A DNA stretch of 36,698 bases from a virus, in IMG/VR virus record IMGVR_UViG_3300037247_000590, positions 1-36,698 of that record, one strand, 5' to 3'. The notes beneath the pieces were generated by a model. The model was given only the letters and a program-made list of their open reading frames with translations, made no database searches and had not been told where the DNA came from. A program made the position numbers and the translations under genes. Shown in pieces: positions 26,408 through 33,619 of this stretch (the stretch's first letter is position 1; each line of letters opens with the position of its first letter).

Positions 26408-26770
26408 TTAAAACTGAATACTTAAATAAGCCCCTAATCCAATGCCGGATAATCCACCAGACAGAAAACCTTTCCAATAATCAGAAATTATTTTCCTTTT
26501 GTATTCGATCAGCCAAGCTTCCCGAAGACTCGACTCTATCTTCAAGACTACTAATTCGTTCTTCAGTGTCTTCGTTTCTGTCTTCGATTCTGCTAACTGT
26601 TTCTTGATTATCGGTAATTCTTCCCTGAAGGCTTTGTTCTCTTCCCACAGCAACCTCAAGTCCGCTTTTGTTATTATCCCCATTTCCTCTGAATAGGCGC
26701 TTGATACCCCACTGAATACCGAGACAAAGAAGAATACCAATAATAAGGCCATAGATAAATTCCATCTCAT
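26408..26770 (-). CDS. Spanin-like lysis protein with signal peptide (120 aa)
   Basis: A 120-aa protein with an N-terminal hydrophobic segment M-A-L-L-L-V-F-F-F-V-S-V-F-S-G and a possible V-S-S-A site. A coiled-coil stretch follows (about 35-90: E-E-L-P-I-I-K-K-Q-L-A, T-L-K-N-E-L-V-V-L-K) and then a Gly-rich hydrophobic end (G-F-L-S-G-G-L-S-G-I-G-L-G-A-Y-L). It is the last gene of the late unit, after a holin-like gene. It suits an envelope-spanning spanin. A second frame (26481-26765) lies almost wholly inside it. Confidence 0.6.
   Translation of the reverse strand: MRWNLSMALLLVFFFVSVFSGVSSAYSEEMGIITKADLRLLWEENKAFREELPIIKKQLAESKTETKTLKNELVVLKIESSLREAWLIEYKRKIISDYWKGFLSGGLSGIGLGAYLSIQF
26481..26765 (-). 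CDS. Overlapping spanin-like protein (94 aa) in another frame
   Basis: A 94-aa frame starting 5 bases after the previous gene's ATG, with GGAG 6 bases upstream. It begins M-E-F-I-Y-G-L-I-I-G-I-L-L-C-L-G (one TM segment). It then has a charged coiled coil (I-T-D-N-Q-E-T-V-S-R-I-E, E-D-T-E-E-R-I-S-S-L-E-D-R-V). That layout is an inner-membrane spanin (Rz type). Overlapping spanin genes are known in lambda, but no lipobox is seen in either frame here, so the pair is not a simple Rz/Rz1. Confidence 0.5.
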   Translation of the reverse strand: MEFIYGLIIGILLCLGIQWGIKRLFRGNGDNNKSGLEVAVGREQSLQGRITDNQETVSRIEDRNEDTEERISSLEDRVESSGSLADRIQKENNF

Positions 26771-26774
26771 ACTC

Positions 26775-27014
26775 CTAATCCTTTATAATTATTTCTAAGC
26801 CCTTGCCGGACTTGATTGATATCTCAGAAGGAAGAATGAACCAGACGATTGAAATTGAGTTAATTATCACGACAACCCAGAGCTGATCAATTGTTACAAT
26901 TATACTTTTGTATAGATTCCAGATAGCCCAGACATTTGCAGGAGCTGCAAAGAAAAACCCTATCAGTGTTGCAATCTTCCCTTTCTCTGATAATAATTTC
27001 CACAATTTATTCAT
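26775..27014 (-). CDS. Holin-like membrane protein (79 aa)
   Basis: A 79-aa protein with two hydrophobic segments: I-A-T-L-I-G-F-F-F-A-A-P-A-N-V-W-A-I-W (14-32) and L-W-V-V-V-I-I-N-S-I-S-I-V-W-F-I-L (about 45-61), and a basic start K-L-W-K-L-L. Its size, topology and place in the lysis block fit a class II holin. Its ATG overlaps the stop of the L,D-transpeptidase-like gene (TAATG). No sequence family is certain. Confidence 0.6.
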   Translation of the reverse strand: MNKLWKLLSEKGKIATLIGFFFAAPANVWAIWNLYKSIIVTIDQLWVVVIINSISIVWFILPSEISIKSGKGLEIIIKD

Positions 27015-27505
27015 TATAGCACCTCAATAAAAATATCTTCCAATTCTTCAATAGTTGGCTCTATTATTTTAGCCATAGAAACCATTTCGGATTCACTATT
27101 CCCGCCTCTTATACATCCGTGTGTTGTTAAATACCTATGTGTATGGTGGATGTAATAGCCTGTGTCAACTTGTATATTTCCGGTAGGTTCCCAGTAATTC
27201 CCCTCTCTATCAAGATCCCATGTAAATATCTTTCGCTCAGCATCTGTCTTAATTATGACTGGACCGAACAGTTCAAATCTTTCGGTTCCCTCTTTTACCC
27301 ATTCAATCTCTGTAATCCTGTGTATCCCTGAGGGAAATTGTCGTGGATAATAAGGTTTCGGCCTTTTATTTACTGTATAGATTACCTGGTCCTTTTTTCT
27401 CTGTCCGTTTAATTCTGTTCTAACCTTACAAGTTGCCAGGAACCTTGCAATCTCAGTAATCCCATTTAATATTATAATTTCTTTCCATGTGAATATTATT
27501 TTCAT
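27014..27505 (-). CDS. L,D-transpeptidase/DUF5675-like protein, candidate cell-wall enzyme
   Basis: A 163-aa protein with F-P-S-G-I-H-R-I near 57-64, then Y-Y-I-H-H-T-H-R-Y at 117-125 and T-T-H-G-C-I-R-G-G at 127-135. The His cluster followed by T-H-G-C-I-R is the catalytic pattern of YkuD-fold L,D-transpeptidases and of the related phage DUF5675 group. It lies between holin-like genes and is the only candidate cell-wall enzyme in the window, since no classic lysozyme, amidase or peptidase is visible. It may act as the endolysin or as a wall modifier. No signal peptide is evident. Confidence 0.6.
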   Translation of the reverse strand: MKIIFTWKEIIILNGITEIARFLATCKVRTELNGQRKKDQVIYTVNKRPKPYYPRQFPSGIHRITEIEWVKEGTERFELFGPVIIKTDAERKIFTWDLDREGNYWEPTGNIQVDTGYYIHHTHRYLTTHGCIRGGNSESEMVSMAKIIEPTIEELEDIFIEVL

Positions 27506-27762
27506 GATTGACCATTCCTTTTAAGATCATCTATAGCACTCATAATATGTTCAAGTTTTACATTTATTTCTCTAACCAAACCCTCTGTCTCTATTTGATG
27601 TTCAGTGCTTTTTGATTGTTTTTTTTCTAATTTTGTAATGTCTATTTGAAGTTGTTTAATTTTCATATTCTGCCCTTTTTGCATCACAAAAAAACTTATA
27701 ATACCACCACCTATAACAAATATCCCTACAAAAATCTGAATCAAAGTATCTAATTCAATCAT
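27502..27762 (-). CDS. TM plus coiled-coil lysis-block protein (86 aa)
   Basis: ATG 27762 is chosen for its GGGGGTAAGG site. The product has one TM segment (L-I-Q-I-F-V-G-I-F-V-I-G-G-G-I-I-S-F-F-V, about 7-26) and a coiled coil (I-K-Q-L-Q-I-D-I-T-K-L-E-K-K-Q, I-N-V-K-L-E-H-I-M). This matches XhlA-type or i-spanin topology. It overlaps the next gene by 4 bases. Confidence 0.6.
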   Translation of the reverse strand: MIELDTLIQIFVGIFVIGGGIISFFVMQKGQNMKIKQLQIDITKLEKKQSKSTEHQIETEGLVREINVKLEHIMSAIDDLKRNGQS

Positions 27763-27808
27763 CCTTACCCCCTTGTAATTTATTTGGGCCCCTGCTCCTT
27801 TTGGCACA

Positions 27809-28369
27809 CTATTCTCCTTTAATTAGTAATTCTCTAAGTACATTTATTTCATTCCGTAAGTCCTGCCGTATTTTGGACTCATTAGGGTATAATTCATCTA
27901 CTGTTTTTCCATACTCACAAGCTTTTATGACTTTGTAATCAGTTGATCTTAATTCTACTTTTACTATTTCAAGTTTAATCCTCATTGGTTCTAAAACTTC
28001 AACTTCATTCTTTAAAACTTCATCAATTTCCCATTTCCCTAAAGTCTTATTAAATACTTCATATGTATAAGAAGTTTTAGGTTGTTTCGATGTCCACTCC
28101 TCTCCAGGATCAACATTTAATTCATTTATTTCGTGACTACTTTTATCATTTATATCGTAGTACTTTCCACGATTATCTGTTATTAGTTTTTCAGATATCA
28201 ATTGTTCTAAAGGTTTAAACTGTCCACCTTTTTCAATGTCAATCATATTTAAATTCATACCAACATTTCCAGTAAAATTAATAGTAGATATAAATTGAGT
28301 TCCCTTTGGCTTGTTTTTTGCACAATAATGGGCTATAATGATTTCATCTTTTACTTCAATATATTCCAT
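27809..28369 (-). CDS. Tail fibre accessory / assembly-like protein (186 aa)
   Basis: The start at 28369 shares TAATG with the fibre gene. The 186-aa protein begins M-E-Y-I-E-V-K-D-E-I-I-I-A-H-Y-C and ends S-T-D-Y-K-V-I-K-A-C-E-Y-G, R-Q-D-L-R-N-E-I-N-V-L-R-E-L-L. That ending is the pattern of XkdW- or tail-fibre-assembly-type proteins (D-Y-K-V-I-K ... R-x-x-L-R-x-x-I-N). It probably helps fold or attach the receptor-binding protein just upstream. Confidence 0.55.
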   Translation of the reverse strand: MEYIEVKDEIIIAHYCAKNKPKGTQFISTINFTGNVGMNLNMIDIEKGGQFKPLEQLISEKLITDNRGKYYDINDKSSHEINELNVDPGEEWTSKQPKTSYTYEVFNKTLGKWEIDEVLKNEVEVLEPMRIKLEIVKVELRSTDYKVIKACEYGKTVDELYPNESKIRQDLRNEINVLRELLIKGE

Positions 28370-29184
28370 TATGATACCCTTCTCCATTTTCTGGCTGTTC
28401 TATTCTTTGGACGTGTTTCTGATCCAATTCGAGGGGTTCCAAATGAACTATAAAAAACAGGAGCACCTCGAGTATTTGTATATCTCTTTCTATTACCTGT
28501 ATTAACACCACCAACGTATGCACTTGTCCCTACTTGCGGAATAGATGGCATATTTACATCAGTATTATTGACAGTATCACCATGGCCCCCAGAGAAATAA
28601 GAATCTGCGTGACCTTGAAATGCGTCATTTTGTTGTCCAGCATTAAAAACTGAAGCATTACCGCCTTCAAATCGAATAAAATCTCCTGCAAGTTCTGATG
28701 ACACATTACTCCAAGTACCTGGTAAACTTAATGTTGAAGGGTCGGAATCTCCAGGAAATTGAATATATGTTGAACCAATAGGCCAAGCACCAGATAAATC
28801 TAAATTACCAGTAATTGTTCCACCAACATTTAGATTTTTTTCTATCCCTACTCCACCTTCAACTATCAAAGCTCCTGTGTCTTTATCAGTAGACTCTGTA
28901 GTATTAAGGACTATTAAAGGACTAGCTATGGGAGATTCTATATCACCCGGTTCACCTTGATCTCCCTGTTGGCCAGTATCTCCTTGTGGTCCAGTTGGTC
29001 CTTGTTCTCCATCTTTGATTGTTGGTAAATCATTGTAGTTTTGTATTCCATCACCAGCTTTAATATTTACTGTATCTGTTTCTAAACAAAACTCCCCTTC
29101 TAAAGGAATAGGGTTTACAGATGCCCAATTAGCGGCCGTATCTCTTCTCATTTTTATCGTTGCTTCTTCTATTTTAGAACTCAT
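28369..29184 (-). CDS. Receptor-binding tail fibre with Mtd-N anchor and collagen-like repeat (271 aa)
   Basis: Residues 1-55 (A-T-I-K-M-R-R-D-T-A-A-N-W, N-P-I-P-L-E-G-E-F-C-L-E-T-D-T, K-A-G-D-G) match the N-terminal domain of phage tropism proteins. Residues about 58-82 are G-x-y triplets (G-E-Q-G-P-T-G-P-Q-G-D-T-G). The C-terminal half (W-P-I-G-S-T-Y-I-Q-F, L-P-G-T-W, then E-T-R-P-K-N-R-T-A-R-K-W-R-R) has the collar/fibre-tip pattern, likely a trimeric receptor-binding tip. No reverse transcriptase lies nearby, so it is not a diversity-generating system. Confidence 0.75.
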   Translation of the reverse strand: MSSKIEEATIKMRRDTAANWASVNPIPLEGEFCLETDTVNIKAGDGIQNYNDLPTIKDGEQGPTGPQGDTGQQGDQGEPGDIESPIASPLIVLNTTESTDKDTGALIVEGGVGIEKNLNVGGTITGNLDLSGAWPIGSTYIQFPGDSDPSTLSLPGTWSNVSSELAGDFIRFEGGNASVFNAGQQNDAFQGHADSYFSGGHGDTVNNTDVNMPSIPQVGTSAYVGGVNTGNRKRYTNTRGAPVFYSSFGTPRIGSETRPKNRTARKWRRVS

Positions 29185-29198
29185 TCCGTATACTCCAA

Positions 29199-29927
29199 TT
29201 ATGATTTTTCAAATTGCAAATAAGAACCCAATGTATCCATTTGAAAATGAAAATCAACTTCTAATAATGCTGCTGTCCCGGTAAAATCATCTGTTAAACC
29301 CGTCCCTGTAGCATCTCTGAATACTCTAAACATAATCATTGATGATATAATAGTCTGAGCTGATAAATCTATTTCTTCAAATACCGTTGCATATTGTTTA
29401 TTAGCCACAAGTGTTTCATCTAAAACTGCTGTGTTTGCATAAGTAATAGTTGTGTTAGGAAAAACATCTGATATTGCACCCGCTGAATATTCAATTCCCC
29501 ATGATACTTTCTGACTACCTGTCCCATTTGATGACGGCAACCAATGTAAATGCGGAAGTACATTTGAACCAACTTTCCAGGAGTGTGGCATCTGTACTGC
29601 AAAGAATAACTCTTTCTCTTGCGTTGCGGAAAATACATAACTAAAAACTCCGGTTGATCCACCCCCATCATCTAAGATCTGTTCAAATGATGGAGGTGAT
29701 GTTAATCCGACTTTCCCTTGAACTGCTGGCGATCTTATATCATCCCATGAAGGGCCGACATTATATTGAAGGTCAACCCATGCAGTCGTTCCGTCTCCAA
29801 GTTTAGTATATCCGGTATCTGTCTCAAGGCACCATTCGCCCTGCTTTGGAATTGGGTTTAATGATGTCCATGTTGATGATGCATCACGTCTAATCTTAAA
29901 AGTTGCTTTATTTATTTTAGATGACAC
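29199..29927 (-). CDS. Second tail receptor-type protein with the same anchor domain (242 aa)
   Basis: Residues 1-55 (A-T-F-K-I-R-R-D-A-S-S-T-W, N-P-I-P-K-Q-G-E-W-C-L-E-T-D-T, K-L-G-D-G) are nearly the same as those of the next protein, so both dock at the same site. The remaining ~180 residues differ: L-P-H-L-H-W-L-P, V-S-W-G-I-E-Y-S-A-G and a beta-rich end. This resembles the jelly-roll-like C-domains common on phage tail proteins. Having two such genes suggests a branched tip or an anchor plus fibre arrangement. Confidence 0.7.
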   Translation of the reverse strand: MSSKINKATFKIRRDASSTWTSLNPIPKQGEWCLETDTGYTKLGDGTTAWVDLQYNVGPSWDDIRSPAVQGKVGLTSPPSFEQILDDGGGSTGVFSYVFSATQEKELFFAVQMPHSWKVGSNVLPHLHWLPSSNGTGSQKVSWGIEYSAGAISDVFPNTTITYANTAVLDETLVANKQYATVFEEIDLSAQTIISSMIMFRVFRDATGTGLTDDFTGTAALLEVDFHFQMDTLGSYLQFEKS

Positions 29928-31774
29928 TACGCTCCTCCTCCATCGATTACATTTAGGCTGGATGGTCCTGAATCTCCACCATCATAAAAATCATAATCCG
30001 TTGTTGCATCTCCACCATCTAAGATTATGTATATTTTATTATCTGTTTCAATCTGTTTCAAAATAAATTGCATAGTAAAATCCTGAGTATTAAAAGACAC
30101 TCCAATAATAGTGTATCTTGATCTTTCAATACTTTCTGTCCCATCTGGTCGCTGGAAGTTGTACATAATATTATCTAATATTTTTGCAGTGTAATTATAG
30201 ACAGGAGTTTTAACACTTACTATATTTGGCATGTCCTTAAACTGCAGCATTATCTTTTCACCCAGTGCCACCGCTTCGGCTTTGGTTGCTACATGTGCCT
30301 CAAGTGGTTTTACTCTATCCTTGAATTCGTTGGCTATTGCAAAAACAAAATCCTCGAAATCTTTATTTGTGAAAGATCTCCATTCCCCGGTTAAACCGTC
30401 AAATGCGTAATTTATTGTAACACTCGAAAGTATTAAATCAGATGGATGTCTTAAACTGTCACCCCCTGGTAATGGTTCGTCAATAAATATTTCATGTGTT
30501 GGTACTCTCTTAGGGTCTTGTGTTCTGAATGTCCATCTGCCATCTGGCAAAGGGTCAAATACACCTTGATTTTGACCGCTGACAATATCCATCAATTTGG
30601 CTGTTGTCTGTAAGTTCGATTTGTCAATTGAGATATCAAGATTATTAACTGCACCCCGTTCTACTGACCATTCTATAAGATCAAAGTTTGACGAATTAAA
30701 AGTTATACCGTTATAATTTTCCATACAATGAGAGATAACATCAAGGGAATTTTGCACAGTGCTTTGCGTACATGTTACATACAGTTGTCCGGTTGTATCT
30801 GACCCTGTAAAAGTCCCGTCTGTCTCAGTTCCACCATGGCTGAAAGTCACCCCATCCTTATCTACAACAACAATCCCTGAATCGATTAAATTAAATGTTG
30901 TGTCTGCAAATGTCCAATTCCCTGCACTGGTTCTATACGCTAATCGATTGAAAGATTTTCCAAATTTCAAAGGCACTGGTGTCCCGTCAAATTTATCATC
31001 CATGCCGGAAAAGAAAAAAGGGTTGTCTGAATCTGAGTTAGAAAAAGTATTTACTGGAAGTGATCGAACCAAATTGGCAATAGGATCTTTAGCAACCATC
31101 TGGAAACTGTCAAACCCTGAATTGAATTCTTTTATTCTACCCTGTATTAATAATTCTGCCTCTGAATAATCCTGGCCATCAAATACTAATAAATGTCTGA
31201 ATGGTTGATTGTACAAATTGAGCCCTGCAAATTGGTCATAGAACCCGTCAAGATTTTGGAGAGTATAACTTGGGGTATTCCTTTGGATAGTCTGATAGTT
31301 CAATGGATTCACTGATTTACTCAGTGTGGGGGAGCCTATCAGGTCAGAAGGGTATTCTATGTCCTCATAATAGATCGATGCCCCTGAGGAGCTTATTCCA
31401 ATAGCCGCACCTGGTGTTACTCTAGGAAATTCATCAGGTGATGCATACCCTGCTATAATTATTGTGATATCTCCATTTGTTGTGTCATAAAACCAACCTT
31501 CCCCCGCTGCGTCTAGTGCTGCCTCACTTGCATGCTCTGGCAAGAGTGTTCCGTTTGCGTCAACGGATTGAATGTTTAAATATCGGGTATTTTGACTTCC
31601 AAAAAACCCAATATTCCCTACATCGTCAATGACCTCTTGATTCCCAGGTATAAGATGCTTCCTCCATTTACCGGGTGCAACATTGTGCCAGTTATCCCCC
31701 GTAATTGGTGCGTCAAATTCCAAAAGGTTTATTTTATGAGATGATGGTTTATTTAGTTCAGCATTAAAACTCAC
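29927..31774 (-). CDS. Tail hub / tip protein (615 aa)
   Basis: A large tail-tip protein, beta-rich throughout. The N-terminal region (residues 1-160) is followed by L-S-K-S-V-N-P-L-N-Y-Q-T and P-S-Y-T-L-Q-N-L-D-G-F-Y-D. A central part has R-G-A-V-N-N-L-D-I-S-I-D-K-S-N-L-Q-T-T-A-K-L-M-D-I. The C-terminus has a repeated D-G-G-D / D-G-G-G motif. These points and its place before the receptor genes fit a siphovirus hub or adhesin-bearing tip. The overlap with the upstream gene is 11 bases. Confidence 0.65.
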   Translation of the reverse strand: MSFNAELNKPSSHKINLLEFDAPITGDNWHNVAPGKWRKHLIPGNQEVIDDVGNIGFFGSQNTRYLNIQSVDANGTLLPEHASEAALDAAGEGWFYDTTNGDITIIIAGYASPDEFPRVTPGAAIGISSSGASIYYEDIEYPSDLIGSPTLSKSVNPLNYQTIQRNTPSYTLQNLDGFYDQFAGLNLYNQPFRHLLVFDGQDYSEAELLIQGRIKEFNSGFDSFQMVAKDPIANLVRSLPVNTFSNSDSDNPFFFSGMDDKFDGTPVPLKFGKSFNRLAYRTSAGNWTFADTTFNLIDSGIVVVDKDGVTFSHGGTETDGTFTGSDTTGQLYVTCTQSTVQNSLDVISHCMENYNGITFNSSNFDLIEWSVERGAVNNLDISIDKSNLQTTAKLMDIVSGQNQGVFDPLPDGRWTFRTQDPKRVPTHEIFIDEPLPGGDSLRHPSDLILSSVTINYAFDGLTGEWRSFTNKDFEDFVFAIANEFKDRVKPLEAHVATKAEAVALGEKIMLQFKDMPNIVSVKTPVYNYTAKILDNIMYNFQRPDGTESIERSRYTIIGVSFNTQDFTMQFILKQIETDNKIYIILDGGDATTDYDFYDGGDSGPSSLNVIDGGGA

Positions 31775-32150
31775 TTGATATCCTTATATAAAATTCTTCA
31801 TAACTTGCATCCGTTGACCCTTGTGGTTGATAATACATTTCATATGGTCTGACAGGGTGTAAACAAAAGTGCCTAAATCCCACCTCAAGATTCTTATATC
31901 TTAATCCAGCTTTAAATAAATAATCTGATTCAAAAGGTATATAAGATTTTTCATTTATTTTATCTTGAAAATATGTTTTTACAGCCCCACCAATAAATAA
32001 ATAATCAAATAATATTATCTCTGCATCTAAAGTAATATAAAATACAGATTCATTTTTTATGTAACTATATTCTTCAGATATACTATTTAAACTTTCATAG
32101 AAAGGTGAGTACCCAAGCTCTAAAAAATATAATAATATTAACCAGTTCAT
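31764..32150 (-). CDS. Outer-membrane-barrel-like protein within the tail module (128 aa)
   Basis: ATG 32150 (TAGGT 5 bases upstream) gives 128 aa. The start M-N-W-L-I-L-L-Y-F-L-E-L-G-Y may be a short signal or anchor. The rest is amphipathic strands (F-Y-I-T-L-D-A-E-I-I-L-F-D-Y-L-F-I-G-G-A-V, A-G-L-R-Y-K-N-L-E-V-G-F-R-H) and it ends Y-I-R-I-S-S-E-F, with a terminal Phe as in outer-membrane barrels. About 5-6 strands are visible, fewer than a full 8-strand barrel. It could be a superinfection-exclusion or host-envelope factor, or a tail-tip part. Confidence 0.55.
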   Translation of the reverse strand: MNWLILLYFLELGYSPFYESLNSISEEYSYIKNESVFYITLDAEIILFDYLFIGGAVKTYFQDKINEKSYIPFESDYLFKAGLRYKNLEVGFRHFCLHPVRPYEMYYQPQGSTDASYEEFYIRISSEF

Positions 32151-32157
32151 ATAATAC

Positions 32158-32865
32158 CTACCACGATAATAATGTTTGAAGCAATGTGCCAACACCTTCA
32201 GTTATACCGAGGTTTGCAATACCACCAACTCCTGCAAACTGCATCAGAGGAAATATAAGCTGGTTTGTTAAACGCCTTTCAACATAACAAACAGCATTAA
32301 AGTCTAATGCACCATTTATTAGCATAAAATCACCAATATCAGGGATAAAAGGGGCTATCTTTTGAAATATATCATCATGTGATACGTTTCCAGTAATAAA
32401 ATTATCACTTGTAATTCTCTTTGAATTATATTCAATATACCCATCAAGTTTAACGTTATTTTGTGTCAATAATAAACTTTTACTCAAGTATAGAGTTCCA
32501 CCAGAATCCTTAAACATAGAAAAGAAGTATCTGTCAGTTTGACCTGATTCATACCATCCCTGTAGAGCATCATTCCAGACAGGAGCTACTGAAGTAAACA
32601 CAAACACACCACCACTTACATCATACATTATATAGAATATAGTACTGTTGGAAATACCAGCATATCCTGTTGGTGTTTCATCTCCTGAAAAAACTTTAAA
32701 CAAAGCCCCGTTGACTTCAAACTTTGAACCAACTTTTACAACTGGTGCAGCCCCACTATCAAATTCAGATATTGTAATATCTGACTTTCCAATATATGCG
32801 ACCTCTATAGTGGCAAGCATTTTATCATAATCAAAATCTGGTGAATTTACTTGTTCAATCGACAT
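32158..32865 (-). CDS. Tail-tip associated protein (235 aa)
   Basis: A 235-aa protein, beta-rich (I-T-I-S-E-F-D-S-G-A-A-P-V-V-K-V-G-S-K-F-E, R-Y-F-F-S-M-F-K-D-S-G-G-T-L-Y-L-S-K). It has a Gly-rich end (F-A-G-V-G-G-I-A-N-L-G-I). It lies between the distal tail and hub genes. The K-V-G-S-x-F-E...G-x-L-F-K-V pattern fits a tail-tip or fibre-base domain. No named family can be assigned. Confidence 0.55.
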   Translation of the reverse strand: MSIEQVNSPDFDYDKMLATIEVAYIGKSDITISEFDSGAAPVVKVGSKFEVNGALFKVFSGDETPTGYAGISNSTIFYIMYDVSGGVFVFTSVAPVWNDALQGWYESGQTDRYFFSMFKDSGGTLYLSKSLLLTQNNVKLDGYIEYNSKRITSDNFITGNVSHDDIFQKIAPFIPDIGDFMLINGALDFNAVCYVERRLTNQLIFPLMQFAGVGGIANLGITEGVGTLLQTLLSW

Positions 32866-32875
32866 TATTCTCTCC

Positions 32876-33619
32876 TTATAATTCTTCTATAAATGCAATA
32901 GCACCTTTCTGGAATGTGCTTTTTCTTAGATAGGCTGTGTGTATTCCATCACCATCTATTGTTACATACATTACAATGTTAATATCTGTTTCATCAAAAA
33001 ATACAAAGAACGGTATGCTACTGTCTACCTGATCAAAAAATGCTTCCAGTTCTGCAACTTCTGCAACTGTAAGTTTTTTCCATTGGATTGAAATTGTTCT
33101 ATATTTTGGATAGATATTACCAAAAGAATTCCCTGCATTTGATCTCACTTTAACTGTATCGCTTTTATATGACCGTGAAACTTCAGGGGCTATACTTGGA
33201 GGTGTTAAAGCATCACAACCCGATACCCTACCGAGTTGGATAAATGTATCTGTATTACCAGCATCAATTATATTAATTCTCCAATACCTAAAACTTCCGC
33301 CTGTAAATTGTTTTGATATTATGCCGGCAACCCTTGTCAAAGTTTCATCAACCGATGGAGCTCCCCATGAATCAGTTGCATTACCCTGGAACTCTAAAGT
33401 TGTCACACCAGAAGATATATTATGATTTGCAAGGTTAATACTATTTACAGTCACAGGTACACCAGCATCAAAAACGATTGTCAGTGTCGTAGTTCCTGCA
33501 AGTGTTCTTGTTACCCTTTTTAATGATGAGATTAATATATTCCCTCTGGAAAAATTTATATTTTCTGAGTTCTGAGTTAATACAGAATCTTTCAAAGTTT
33601 CATTGCTCATAATAACCAT
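32876..33619 (-). CDS. Distal tail / discoidin-like tail protein (247 aa)
   Basis: A 247-aa protein directly after the tape measure, the slot for the distal tail protein. Residues about 55-130 (N-S-I-N-L-A-N-H-N-I-S-S-G, L-E-F-Q-G-N-A-T-D-S-W, F-R-Y-W-R-I-N-I-I-D-A-G) have the jelly-roll pattern of F5/8 discoidin domains, which bind carbohydrate or act as tail joints. The C-terminus has F-F-V-F-F-D-E-T-D. The start shares TAATG with the tape measure stop; an ATG three codons further on is an alternative. Confidence 0.6.
   Translation of the reverse strand: MVIMSNETLKDSVLTQNSENINFSRGNILISSLKRVTRTLAGTTTLTIVFDAGVPVTVNSINLANHNISSGVTTLEFQGNATDSWGAPSVDETLTRVAGIISKQFTGGSFRYWRINIIDAGNTDTFIQLGRVSGCDALTPPSIAPEVSRSYKSDTVKVRSNAGNSFGNIYPKYRTISIQWKKLTVAEVAELEAFFDQVDSSIPFFVFFDETDINIVMYVTIDGDGIHTAYLRKSTFQKGAIAFIEEL

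Noticed and set aside
28369-29927. Diversity-generating retroelement, because of the Mtd-type N-terminal domain.
   Set aside because: No reverse transcriptase and no template/variable repeat pair was found.
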